Shown here: in pieces, positions 54,176 to 62,998 of the stretch | How positions within the stretch are numbered: position 1 is the first letter of the stretch | Layout: the number at the start of each line of letters is the position of its first letter | Source: Thalassomonas actiniarum | Lineage (GTDB): Bacteria; Pseudomonadota; Gammaproteobacteria; Enterobacterales; Alteromonadaceae | Assembly (NCBI RefSeq): GCF_000948975.2 | Contig: NZ_CP059735.1 | Location: 1,674,001-1,738,000, forward strand | Direction: 5' to 3' | DNA: 64,000 bases | The notes under the pieces: model-generated | Databases searched by the model: none | What the model was told of the DNA's origin: nothing | Seen by the model: the letters and a program-made list of their open reading frames with translations, nothing else | Program-made: the position numbers and the translations under genes

Positions 54176-55561
54176 ATGGTCGATACTGCCCGCATTACAC
54201 AAAGGCTGCAAGCCTGCCAGCAATATATCCACCCCTATAGACAGTCGGTTGCCGGCCGCCTGGTGCGGGTGGTGGGCCTGACCCTGGAAGCTGTAGGCGT
54301 TAAAGCGCCTGTGGGCAGCCAGTGCCTGGTAGAAACCTCCCAGGGAGATCTGATCGCCGAGATTGTCGGCTTTTCCCAGGACAAAACCTATCTGATGCCG
54401 GAACAAAGCGTGCAGGGAGTCTTGCCGGGCGCCCGGGTATTGCCGTTATCCACTAAAGCCAAATTGCCGCTATCCATGGATTTGCTTGGACGGGTTATTG
54501 ACGGTGTCGGTAATCCGCTCGACGGCAAAGGGCCGATCAAAAACAGCGACAGTTATCATTACAATACCCGGCCGATCAACCCCTTATCCCGCCGGGCAAT
54601 ATCCCAGCCCCTGGATGTCGGGGTACGTTCAATCAACAGCTTTATTACCGTAGGACAGGGCCAGCGTATGGGGCTTTTTGCCGGCTCCGGTGTCGGTAAA
54701 AGTGTGCTGCTTGGCATGATGACCCGGGGCACCACCGCCGATGTTATCGTCGTTGGCCTGGTTGGCGAGCGTGGCCGTGAAGTAAAAGAATTTATTGAAG
54801 AGATCCTTGGCGAAGAGGGCCGGGCAAGATCTGTGGTGGTGGCGGCGCCAGCGGATAATTCACCGTTAATGCGCCTGAAGGGCTGTGAAACCGCGGTACA
54901 GATCAGCGAGTACTTTCGCGATCAGGGACTTAATGTCCTGCTGTTATTAGACTCTCTTACCCGTTACGCCCAGGCCCAGCGGGAAATCGCACTGGCGGTG
55001 GGAGAGCCGCCGGCAACGAAAGGCTACCCGCCCTCGGTGTTTTCTAAACTGCCGCAGCTGGTAGAGCGGGCCGGTAACGGCGGCGAAGGGCAGGGCTCCA
55101 TCACCGCCTTTTATACCGTACTGACCGAAGGGGATGATTTACAAGATCCCATCGCCGATGCCTCACGGGCGATATTGGACGGTCACATCGTACTGTCACG
55201 GGCACTGGCAGATGCCGGACACTTCCCGGCAGTGGATGTCGAAGCTTCTATCAGCCGGGTAATGCCTATGGTGACCAGTGACGAACACCAGCAATTGGCG
55301 CGTAATTTAAAGCAGGTCTATTCCCTGTACCAGCAAAACAAAGACTTGATTGCCATCGGCGCCTACAGCAAAGGCAGCGATCCGCGTATCGATCAGGCGA
55401 TCCAGTTGCTGCCGGTGATCAATTTCTTCCTGCAGCAAAAAATGCGTGAAGTGATCCCCTATGATCAAAGCCTGACCCAGTTGCAGGAAATTATTTCTGC
55501 TGCCCAGGCCAATGCCAATAATCAACAGGGCGCAGCTGCCCAGCAAGCAGCTGGTGCTTAA
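54176..55561 (+). CDS. fliI: Flagellar export ATPase FliI
   Basis: A 461-residue ATPase that unfolds or loads export substrates at the base. The start is the ATG at 54176; the longer frame from TTG 54134 adds a stretch not typical for FliI. Walker [12 protein letters not shown], Walker [20 protein letters not shown] and the arginine-finger region ([14 protein letters not shown]) are intact. The C-terminus has an Ala/Gln/Asn-rich extension. Confidence 0.95.
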   Translation: MVDTARITQRLQACQQYIHPYRQSVAGRLVRVVGLTLEAVGVKAPVGSQCLVETSQGDLIAEIVGFSQDKTYLMPEQSVQGVLPGARVLPLSTKAKLPLSMDLLGRVIDGVGNPLDGKGPIKNSDSYHYNTRPINPLSRRAISQPLDVGVRSINSFITVGQGQRMGLFAGSGVGKSVLLGMMTRGTTADVIVVGLVGERGREVKEFIEEILGEEGRARSVVVAAPADNSPLMRLKGCETAVQISEYFRDQGLNVLLLLDSLTRYAQAQREIALAVGEPPATKGYPPSVFSKLPQLVERAGNGGEGQGSITAFYTVLTEGDDLQDPIADASRAILDGHIVLSRALADAGHFPAVDVEASISRVMPMVTSDEHQQLARNLKQVYSLYQQNKDLIAIGAYSKGSDPRIDQAIQLLPVINFFLQQKMREVIPYDQSLTQLQEIISAAQANANNQQGAAAQQAAGA

Positions 55562-55585
55562 AAAGCGGTGCAAGGATAAGTCGTT

Positions 55586-56026
55586 ATGCCGATGAGACAG
55601 TTAAACACCCTGCTTAAATTTGAGCAGGATAAAGAAGCCACCGCCGCTCAGAAGTTGCAGGCGGCAGAGCTGGACTACCAGCAGAACCTGCAAAGGTTAA
55701 CCGGGGTGCAGGATTATCGCCTGGAGTATATGAAGCGCTTAAGTCAGCGCTCACTTTCGGGCATAGACAGTGCCACTTACAGTCATTTTCACGGTTTTAT
55801 TGCCAAACTCGATCATGCCGCCGAGCAGGTACAGATCGCCATTAAACAGGCAAAATCCATGTTGGAACTGAGAAAGAAACAATGGCTGGCGCAGCGTCAG
55901 AAGGTGAAAGCGGTAGAGCACCTGAAAGAGCAGCAATTAAAGAAAGTGGCTGTGCTCGCGGAAAAGCGCGAACAGAAGATGTTTGATGAAATTGCCACCC
56001 AACAGTTTATCCGCCGTAACTATTAA
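55586..56026 (+). CDS. fliJ: Flagellar protein FliJ
   Basis: A 146-residue coiled-coil protein, the central stalk of the FliI ring and a chaperone-escort factor. The whole chain is two long helices with Leu/Lys/Gln heptads (LLKFEQDKEATAAQKLQAAEL, LRKKQWLAQRQKVKAVEHLKE). Located between fliI and fliK as usual. Confidence 0.88.
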   Translation: MPMRQLNTLLKFEQDKEATAAQKLQAAELDYQQNLQRLTGVQDYRLEYMKRLSQRSLSGIDSATYSHFHGFIAKLDHAAEQVQIAIKQAKSMLELRKKQWLAQRQKVKAVEHLKEQQLKKVAVLAEKREQKMFDEIATQQFIRRNY

Positions 56027-56035
56027 GGTTAATTG

Positions 56036-56052
56036 TTGGAGTGTTTTTTGCT
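56036..56052 (+). promoter_or_regulatory. Possible sigma-54 promoter of fliK
   Basis: TTGGAGTGTTTTTTGCT has GG at 56038-39 and GC at 56050-51. The -24 box is imperfect. It is about 120 bp before fliK. Confidence 0.4.
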
Positions 56053-56170
56053 TAATTATTATAACTAAGCTTTTACCAAGCTTGCCAGGGGCGGTTGGCC
56101 GGTAAAGCGAGATTAACCTTGATAGACGTTTTTATTTATTGGCTTAATTCAATTTAAAACTGGGATTGTT

Positions 56171-58135
56171 ATGAATCAAATTAATTTTTTATCACAAGAT
56201 CTTATCAAAACTGCTGATAATAAAGCAGATAGTTCAGGTGTTGAATCAAGATCCCAGGGCAGGGACGACAGCTTTTCTTCCCTGGTAGAGCAGCACAGCC
56301 AAAATGATCCCCGCAATAAAACCGAGCGGCAAAGCAATAAAAGCGGCAACTCAACCGGCAACTTAGCCGGTAATGAAGGCGGCAACCGCGCCGCTGATAA
56401 AAGCGTGAAAGACGTTTCGCGGCCAAAAGATAGTAGCAAAGCCGGTGAACCTGTGGAGCCGGCAGAGCAAAACGCGGAACCTGTGGCCAGAGAAGCGTCA
56501 GAGACTGATAATCAGGTGGCCAAAGAAGCCGAAAATGTTGAAAATACCGAGCCCGGAACGAACGGCAAGCCGGATAAAGCCAAAGATCCCCAGAGCCTGA
56601 TTGACCTGCTTGGCGCTTCGGCCAAGTTGTTGCAGCAGCAAGTTATGGGCGAAGGCGCAGGTAAACAGGAGTTAACCGGTGATGTCAATATCGATGCCGA
56701 CTTGCTGGAGACGAGTTCAGGAGAAACTTCTGTGCTTGCCAAACTTAAAGGCCTGGTAAGCCAGCCGACATCGGCAAAGGAAATAAATGTACAGCTTGAA
56801 GGACAAGCAGTCGAGGGAGAAAACCTGGAAGGTGAAGGCTCTGAGGCAGAAACCCTAATAGCAGAGCAGGCGGCAAAACAGGCGAACAAGGCACAAACAA
56901 GCGCACAAGATGCTGAGTTATTGGCGAAACTAAAAGGCGGAGAAGCCGAAGCGGCAACGAAAGACAAAGCCGGACAGTTGGAAGCCCCTTTAAGTGACAA
57001 AAAATTGTCACCCCAGGAACTTATGGCTAAGGCGCAGCAAGCACTGGCGGCAGAGCTAAATGCTAAAGCCGCTGCCGGTAATGGTGACAATGAAACCGGT
57101 GAAGCGGGCGATGATGTCTTGATGGATAAAACCTTTACGGCAGGCAAGGTGTCCCTGGCAGAAGGCGATATCAGTGCTAAAAAGTCGATTCAGGTTAATA
57201 AGGCCCCAGGTGATGCAACTAAAGGGGGCGGGGCTGCAGCTCTGGCCCAATCTGCGGCGAATAATCCGTCCCCGGATCAAGCCGTGGCAGATATTGACCC
57301 TGCTGTGGGTGATAATATAGCTGTTGCCGATACTAAAGCCGCAGCCTTGCAAAACCAAGGCGGCACAGAAAACCACCGGCCTTTAGGTTTGGCGGCTGAG
57401 CACGGCGGGCAAGGTACCGGCAGCCAGGGGGGCAGCGAGCAGGGAAAAAATAACGGCAACCAGTCGGGGCAGCAGCCAAGTTCCGCTGAGGCGTTAATGG
57501 CGAAAGAAGAAACCAGCCAGGCCCAGCAACATAAAGTGGCGACAACTCCCTTGAAGGAACAAAGCGTATTGGCGGCGCAAATGAATAACTCCGCCCTTGC
57601 CAACTCGGAAACGCCGCAGGCGCACAATTCTGAGCATGTCTTAGATTCGGTAGCCACTAAGGTGAATGCCGAAAATTTGCAGACGCAAAAAAATAACCTG
57701 ACCACCCTTAATGAAGCCCTGAACCTGCGTAAAGATTTTGCCGGCCCGATGAAAGAAAAAGTCATGATCATGATTAACCAGAAAATTCAGCAGGTGGAAA
57801 TACGTCTTGACCCGCCGGAGCTGGGCAATATGCATGTCAGGGTGAATCTGCAAAATGAGCAGGCGGCGGTAAACTTTTTAGTGCAAAGCCAGCAGGCAAA
57901 AGAAGCGCTGGAGCAGGGGATGGGCAAACTCAAAGATATGCTTTCGGAAAGCGGTGTTGATGTCGGCGATGCCAATGTTGCCCAACAGCAGCAGGGCTCC
58001 GGGGATAATGAACAGGGTTTTGGCCATGATCAGCAAGGCAATGGCCGGGAAAACCATGGGCTTGAACAGCCGGAGCTGGTGATGCAGGCAAGTTTTGAGC
58101 AAGGCACGGCTTCCGGGGTTGATTACTATGCCTAG
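56171..58135 (+). CDS. fliK: Flagellar hook-length control protein FliK
   Basis: A 654-residue molecular ruler that stops hook growth and switches FlhB specificity. The N-terminal 480 residues are low-complexity (Gly/Ala/Gln/Glu/Asn-rich) and longer than in E. coli (375), so the hook ruler may be long. The C-terminal FliK switch domain (about 500-610; MIMINQKIQQVEIRLDPPEL, NMHVRVNLQNEQAAVNFLV) is conserved with LDPPELG as the key motif. Confidence 0.9.
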   Translation: MNQINFLSQDLIKTADNKADSSGVESRSQGRDDSFSSLVEQHSQNDPRNKTERQSNKSGNSTGNLAGNEGGNRAADKSVKDVSRPKDSSKAGEPVEPAEQNAEPVAREASETDNQVAKEAENVENTEPGTNGKPDKAKDPQSLIDLLGASAKLLQQQVMGEGAGKQELTGDVNIDADLLETSSGETSVLAKLKGLVSQPTSAKEINVQLEGQAVEGENLEGEGSEAETLIAEQAAKQANKAQTSAQDAELLAKLKGGEAEAATKDKAGQLEAPLSDKKLSPQELMAKAQQALAAELNAKAAAGNGDNETGEAGDDVLMDKTFTAGKVSLAEGDISAKKSIQVNKAPGDATKGGGAAALAQSAANNPSPDQAVADIDPAVGDNIAVADTKAAALQNQGGTENHRPLGLAAEHGGQGTGSQGGSEQGKNNGNQSGQQPSSAEALMAKEETSQAQQHKVATTPLKEQSVLAAQMNNSALANSETPQAHNSEHVLDSVATKVNAENLQTQKNNLTTLNEALNLRKDFAGPMKEKVMIMINQKIQQVEIRLDPPELGNMHVRVNLQNEQAAVNFLVQSQQAKEALEQGMGKLKDMLSESGVDVGDANVAQQQQGSGDNEQGFGHDQQGNGRENHGLEQPELVMQASFEQGTASGVDYYA

Positions 58136-58297
58136 TTTGGCTTTGGCCTGCTTGGTTGAACCCCAACAGTTATGCTGGTTAAAGCCTGTGCAATTGGCCT
58201 TGATTCGCTTATAAAAAATGATAAATTCATTGGCTCGGTGGCTATTCAAGGATATAGTCTAGTGTAGATTGGCTAATTTTAAGAAAAAGGGTCACAA

Positions 58298-58837
58298 ATG
58301 GCTGATGACAAAGAATTAGAGCTGGATAAACCGGCAAAAAATAAAAAAATTATCATCATTGCTGCTGTCGTTGCCGTTCTTGCCCTGGCAGGCGGGGCCG
58401 CCTTCTTTTTTCTCGGCGGTGATTCGGTAAGCGAAGCTGAACTTGAAGCGGCACTCGATACTGCAGATCCGGCGGTGGTTGCTGCCCAGGTCGAAGAAAC
58501 GGCGGCGGCAGAAGCCGGTACCGCCTTGTATGTGCCGATGCCGCGTCCGTTCCGTTTTAATGTCCCGGGGGCTTCCCGAGACAGGTTTGTTGAAATCCGG
58601 GTGCAGCTGTTGGTACGCGGTGCAGACAATGAAGAAACCGCGAAAAAACATGTGCCTTTGCTGGAAAGCACCCTGTTAGGGGTTTTCTCGCAGGCCAATG
58701 CCGATGATCTCTCCACCAGTGCCGGAAAAACCTCACTGAAGCAAAAGTCGCTGGCGGAAGTGCAAAAAATTATGATGGATATCGCCGGTAATAAAATCAT
58801 TGAACAGGTATTGTTTACCGGTTTTGTTATGCAATAG
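58298..58837 (+). CDS. fliL: Flagellar basal-body protein FliL
   Basis: A 179-residue membrane protein that supports stator function. One N-terminal helix (IIIIAAVVAVLALAGGAAFFFLGG, about 17-40), an acidic Ala-rich linker and a stomatin-like periplasmic domain (PRPFRFNVPGASRDRFVEIRV). It lies 162 bp after fliK and 30 bp before fliM. Confidence 0.92.
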   Translation: MADDKELELDKPAKNKKIIIIAAVVAVLALAGGAAFFFLGGDSVSEAELEAALDTADPAVVAAQVEETAAAEAGTALYVPMPRPFRFNVPGASRDRFVEIRVQLLVRGADNEETAKKHVPLLESTLLGVFSQANADDLSTSAGKTSLKQKSLAEVQKIMMDIAGNKIIEQVLFTGFVMQ

Positions 58838-58867
58838 CAATGTGGCTGCAAAAAAGAGTACTACTGA

Positions 58868-59929
58868 GTGAGTGATTTATTATCGCAAGACGAGATCGAT
58901 GCGCTACTTCATGGTGTCGATGATGTCGAAGAAGAAGAAATAGTTGAGGAGTCCGTCGAACAGGAAGGGACTTCCGACTATGATTTTTCCTCACAGGACC
59001 GTATCGTTCGCGGTCGTATGCCGACCCTGGAAATGGTGAACGAACGTTTTGCCCGTCATATGCGTATCAGCTTGTTTAACATGATGCGTCGCAGCGCCGA
59101 AGTTTCCATTAACGGTATCCAGATGATCAAGTTTGGTGAGTACGTACATACCCTGTTTGTACCCACCAGTTTGAATATGGTGCGTTTCAGACCGCTCAAA
59201 GGTACCGCGCTGATCACCATGGAAGCCCGGCTGGTGTTTATCCTGGTGGATAATTTCTTCGGCGGTGACGGCCGTTACCATGCCAAAATCGAAGGGCGCG
59301 AATTTACTCCGACCGAGCGCCGTATTATCCAGATGCTGCTTAAGCTGATCTTTGAAGATTATAAAGAAGCCTGGTCGCCGGTGATGGATGTTTCTTTTGA
59401 ATACCTGGACTCCGAAGTGAACCCGTCGATGGCCAATATCGTCAGCCCCACCGAAGTGGTGGTGATCAGCTCCTTCCATATCGAGCTCGATGGCGGCGGT
59501 GGTGACTTCCATGTTGCTTTGCCTTATTCCATGCTTGAACCGATACGTGAACTGCTCGATGCCGGTGTGCAAAGTGATAAAGAAGATACCGATATGCGCT
59601 GGTCCAAGGCGCTTAGGGATGAAATTATGGATGTGCCGGTAGAGCTCTCGACTAAGTTCCTGGAAGTGGATTTGCCCTTGTCGCAGGTGATGGAGCTTGA
59701 GGCCGGTGATATTATCCCGATCGAAATGCCGGATCATATTACCGTGCTGATTGAAGACCTGCCGTCGTTCAGGGCCAAGCTTGGCCGCAGCCGCGACAAT
59801 GTTGCCCTGAAAATAGAATCGAAAATCAAACGTCCTGAGTCGGTGAAATCTGAATTGACGATATTGACCAAAGGCGGTAAACGCCTGGACAGCGATGCCG
59901 AGCTGCATCTGTTAGAAGATGATTTATAA
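58868..59929 (+). CDS. fliM: Flagellar motor switch protein FliM
   Basis: A 353-residue C-ring protein. GTG start. The N-terminal CheY-P-binding peptide LSQDEIDALLHGVDD is intact, then the acidic linker and the central CheC-like domain (NERFARHMRISLFNMMRRSAEV, LVFILVDNFFGGDGRYHAKI) and the C-terminal SpoA domain that pairs with FliN. Complete length. Confidence 0.96.
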   Translation: MSDLLSQDEIDALLHGVDDVEEEEIVEESVEQEGTSDYDFSSQDRIVRGRMPTLEMVNERFARHMRISLFNMMRRSAEVSINGIQMIKFGEYVHTLFVPTSLNMVRFRPLKGTALITMEARLVFILVDNFFGGDGRYHAKIEGREFTPTERRIIQMLLKLIFEDYKEAWSPVMDVSFEYLDSEVNPSMANIVSPTEVVVISSFHIELDGGGGDFHVALPYSMLEPIRELLDAGVQSDKEDTDMRWSKALRDEIMDVPVELSTKFLEVDLPLSQVMELEAGDIIPIEMPDHITVLIEDLPSFRAKLGRSRDNVALKIESKIKRPESVKSELTILTKGGKRLDSDAELHLLEDDL

Positions 59930-60052
59930 AAGATTATTTTTTACAAGATTAGTTAAAGTGAATGTATAACAGATTAATGGCTTAGAGAAGACTTGACCCT
60001 TTGAGGGATTTTTTTAAGTGATTAAGATCATGAATGTATTGAGGTAAGTGCC

Positions 60053-60463
60053 ATGAGCAATGAAAATGATGATGATCTGGGGATGTGGGACGAGGCACTG
60101 AATGAGCAGGCTGCCGCTAAAGCCCAGGCAAGCGGTGATCTTGATGCCGAAAAGGTTGAGCTGGAAGAGCTTGAGGAAGACGCCCCGATTTCCGGCGAAG
60201 AAAAACGTAAACTGGATGCGATTTTAGATATCCCGGTGACCATTTCCATGGAAGTGGGCCGCAGCCATATCAGTATCCGTAATTTGTTGCAGTTGAACCA
60301 GGGCTCAGTGGTGGAACTTGACCGGGTGGCCGGTGAGTCTTTAGACGTGCTGGTTAACGGTACCTTGATTGCCCACGGCGAAGTGGTTGTGGTCAATGAC
60401 AAGTTTGGTATTCGCCTGACGGATGTCATCAGTCAGATAGAAAGAATCAAGAAATTAAAATAA
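60053..60463 (+). CDS. fliN: Flagellar motor switch protein FliN
   Basis: A 136-residue C-ring protein. The N-terminal 55 residues are acidic and variable. The SpoA domain shows LDIPVTISMEVGRSHISIRNLLQLNQGSVVELDRVAGE and VNDKFGIRLTDV. The 123-bp gap before it holds nothing clear. Confidence 0.95.
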   Translation: MSNENDDDLGMWDEALNEQAAAKAQASGDLDAEKVELEELEEDAPISGEEKRKLDAILDIPVTISMEVGRSHISIRNLLQLNQGSVVELDRVAGESLDVLVNGTLIAHGEVVVVNDKFGIRLTDVISQIERIKKLK

Positions 60464-60472
60464 AGGCGGGAT

Positions 60473-60967
60473 ATGATGCGGTATATACTTGCCTGTTTGT
60501 TATTGCTCTCTTCCTTGATGAGTTTTGCCCAGGAAACGGCTCCGGAAAAGGCCGGGCAAACGCCTGTGGCTACGGCGCAGCAAACTCCCGGGCAGGACAA
60601 GGAGCAGGCAACGCCTGAAGGCGCCCCCACCGAGGTGGGCAAGCATGTCGGCACCAACATGGACTCGATGAGTTTTATCTTGTCATTTTTGATGATACTG
60701 GCGCTGATTTTTGTTTGCGCCATGTTATTAAAGAAATTTCAGCCGGGGTTGCAGCAGCAAAACGGTTTGAAGGTAATTACCAGTTTAAGTTTAGGGGCAA
60801 AAGAACGCGTTGTTGTGGTTCAGGCGGGTGAGCAGCAATTATTATTAGGGGTGACCGCCCATCAGATCACTTTGCTTGACTCCCTTGAAGAGCCTTTGGC
60901 CCAGGGCACGCCGATCACCGGCGACCTCGGTCAGTCATTCGCTAAGTTATTAAGAAAGTCGTCATAG
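60473..60967 (+). CDS. fliO: Flagellar export protein FliO
   Basis: A 164-residue membrane protein that stabilises FliP during export-gate assembly. A signal-like N-terminal helix, a Pro/Gln-rich periplasmic stretch, one main membrane helix ([20 protein letters not shown], about 64-83) and a cytoplasmic FliO domain ([21 protein letters not shown]). Its stop overlaps a possible fliP GTG start. Confidence 0.88.
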   Translation: MMRYILACLLLLSSLMSFAQETAPEKAGQTPVATAQQTPGQDKEQATPEGAPTEVGKHVGTNMDSMSFILSFLMILALIFVCAMLLKKFQPGLQQQNGLKVITSLSLGAKERVVVVQAGEQQLLLGVTAHQITLLDSLEEPLAQGTPITGDLGQSFAKLLRKSS

Positions 60968-60984
60968 TGCGGGTGAGCGAATTT

Positions 60985-61782
60985 ATGAAACAAACAAATG
61001 CCAGAGCAACGGGCGCCGTCAAAAACATTATCCCTTGTTTGACCCTGTTGTTGGGCCTGCTGTTGCTGTTTGCCGGACAGGCTTATGCGGCAGATGATTT
61101 GGGCATGTCGGCATTAAAGCTGACCACCAACCCGGACGGCTCCCAGGAATATTCTATCACCCTGCAAATCCTGATCTTTATGACGGCGCTGGGTTTTATT
61201 CCCGCCGCGGTGATCATGATGACCTCTTTCACCCGGATTGTGGTGGTGATGGCGATTTTGCGACAGGCAATCGGCTTACAGCAAACCCCCTCCAACCAGG
61301 TAGTGATCGGCCTGACCCTGTTTATGACGCTGTTTGTGATGACCCCTGTCTATAATAAAATCAATGAAGTCGCTATCCAACCCTATCTGGCGGAGCAGAT
61401 GACCTCGATTGAGGCGGTCGATCAAGCCAAAGTGCCTCTTAGGGCTTTTATGTTGGAGCAAACCCGGCTCAAAGATTTAGATACCCTGGCGCAAATGGCG
61501 GGAGTAGAAGCCGAGCAGCCGACGGATCTGCCGATGACAGTGATCATTCCGGCTTTTGTGATCAGCGAATTGAAAACCGCGTTTCAAATCGGGTTTATTT
61601 TATTTATTCCCTTTTTGATCATTGATTTAGTGGTTGCCAGTATCTTGATGGCCATGGGTATGATGATGTTATCGCCTATGATAGTTTCTCTGCCGTTTAA
61701 ACTGATGTTATTTGTGCTGGTAGACGGCTGGAATCTGGTGATAGGCACCATAGCCACCAGTTACGGCATGGGTGCAGTGTAA
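60985..61782 (+). CDS. fliP: Flagellar export gate protein FliP
   Basis: A 265-residue gate component (GTG at 60967 would add six residues; ATG 60985 is preceded by GGTGAG). It starts with a cleavable signal, as FliP does ([15 protein letters not shown]). Conserved blocks: [69 protein letters not shown] and [23 protein letters not shown]. Confidence 0.95.
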   Translation: MKQTNARATGAVKNIIPCLTLLLGLLLLFAGQAYAADDLGMSALKLTTNPDGSQEYSITLQILIFMTALGFIPAAVIMMTSFTRIVVVMAILRQAIGLQQTPSNQVVIGLTLFMTLFVMTPVYNKINEVAIQPYLAEQMTSIEAVDQAKVPLRAFMLEQTRLKDLDTLAQMAGVEAEQPTDLPMTVIIPAFVISELKTAFQIGFILFIPFLIIDLVVASILMAMGMMMLSPMIVSLPFKLMLFVLVDGWNLVIGTIATSYGMGAV

Positions 61783-61794
61783 AGGAGTCTTGGT

Positions 61795-62064
61795 ATGGGA
61801 CCCGAAGTTTTTGTTGATATCTTACGTGATGCCCTGTTCCTGGTGATCGTGCTGGTGAGCGCGGTTATCGTGCCCAGCCTGCTGGTCGGCCTGGTAGTGG
61901 CGATTTTCCAGGCAGCAACCTCGATTAACGAACAAACCTTAAGCTTTTTACCGCGTTTACTGGTGACCCTGATGGCACTGATCGCCGGCGGTCATTGGCT
62001 GGTGCAAAAATTAATGGATTATACCTTCCGTCTGATAGCCAGTATTCCCAGTGTGATCAGCTGA
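61795..62064 (+). CDS. fliQ: Flagellar export gate protein FliQ
   Basis: An 89-residue two-helix membrane protein of the export gate. Motif FQAATSINEQTLSFLPRLL with an overlap of one base between its stop and the fliR start. Confidence 0.95.
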   Translation: MGPEVFVDILRDALFLVIVLVSAVIVPSLLVGLVVAIFQAATSINEQTLSFLPRLLVTLMALIAGGHWLVQKLMDYTFRLIASIPSVIS

Positions 62065-62852
62065 TGGAGTTTACCGAATCAGTTGTTAACCAGTTTATGG
62101 CTGATTTCCTCTTGCCCCTGTCGAGGATCACGGCACTGGTGATGACCATGATAGGTTTAAGCTCACAAACGATACCGGCACCGATCAAACTGGCATTTTC
62201 TGTGGCCATCACGGTGGCGATTATGCCGGCGATTCCCCCCTCAAATGTCGGGAATTTATTCTCCTTTGCCACCGTGATCCTGGTGGCGAAACAAACCATT
62301 ATCGGCGTCCTGATTGGCTTTGTGACGGTTTTGGTGATCAATACCTTTACCCTGGCGGGTCAAATCATCGCCATGCAGACCGGTTTAGGTTTTGCCTCGT
62401 TAGTAGATCCCGTCAGCGGCATGAATGTCCCGGCGGTGGGACAATTTTTCCTGATTTTATCTTCCCTATTATTTTGGGCGATGGACGGGCACCTTATTTA
62501 CCTGCAATTTATTACCGCCAGTTTTGAGACCATTCCGGTTTCCAGCACCCATATCTATCCCAGTGTCCGTTTTAAAGAGCTGGTGGAGTGGGCCAGCTGG
62601 ATGTTTGCCACCGCCTTGTCGCTATCGCTTGCCCCGCTTACCGCCATGCTGCTGGTAAACTTTTCTTTTGGCATCATGACCCGGGCGGCGCCGCAGTTGA
62701 ATATTTTTGCCATAGGTTTTCCGATTACCATGTGTGCGGGATTAATTATCATGTGGCTGACGATGGGCAACTTTCTTACCCACTTTGAACTGCAGTGGCA
62801 GCGTGCAGTAGACTTTAGCTGTTACCTGATAAATTGCCGGGCAAGATCATGA
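62064..62852 (+). CDS. fliR: Flagellar export gate protein FliR
   Basis: A 262-residue membrane protein; the start at 62064 overlaps the fliQ stop (TGATG), and the longer frame from 61995 lies inside fliQ. Family blocks: KLAFSVAITVAIMPAIPPSN, QTGLGFASLVDPVSGMNVPAVGQF and FSFGIMTRAAPQLNIFAIGFP. Length normal. The C-terminus (FSCYLINCRARS) is a little unusual. Confidence 0.95.
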   Translation: MEFTESVVNQFMADFLLPLSRITALVMTMIGLSSQTIPAPIKLAFSVAITVAIMPAIPPSNVGNLFSFATVILVAKQTIIGVLIGFVTVLVINTFTLAGQIIAMQTGLGFASLVDPVSGMNVPAVGQFFLILSSLLFWAMDGHLIYLQFITASFETIPVSSTHIYPSVRFKELVEWASWMFATALSLSLAPLTAMLLVNFSFGIMTRAAPQLNIFAIGFPITMCAGLIIMWLTMGNFLTHFELQWQRAVDFSCYLINCRARS

Positions 62853-62998
62853 TGTCGCTAAATGCAGGTATGCTGATTATGTCGACTATTTTCCCGTTAA
62901 CGGGTAAGCTTTTTACTTATCTTGAGCAGCAGCGGCAAAAGGTTGTAGGTTTTAGGGCTGGCATACTTTCCTGCTTAAGCGAGCACAAGGCAAAGTAG
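62849..62998 (+). CDS. Small ORF between fliR and flhB (49 codons)
   Basis: An ATG at 62849 overlaps the fliR stop (ATGA) and the TAG stop (62996-62998) directly abuts the flhB ATG at 62999. The peptide has a hydrophobic first half (MMSLNAGMLIMSTIFPLTGK) and a basic second half (LEQQRQKVVGFRAGILSCLS). No homologue is recognised. Fit to both neighbours could be coincidence. No clear Shine-Dalgarno sequence, but coupling would not need one. Confidence 0.35.
   Translation: MMSLNAGMLIMSTIFPLTGKLFTYLEQQRQKVVGFRAGILSCLSEHKAK

Noticed and set aside
58991-59908. Long antisense ORF over fliM (305 codons)
   Set aside because: It mirrors a clearly real fliM gene; its composition is His/Arg-rich as expected of an antisense shadow.
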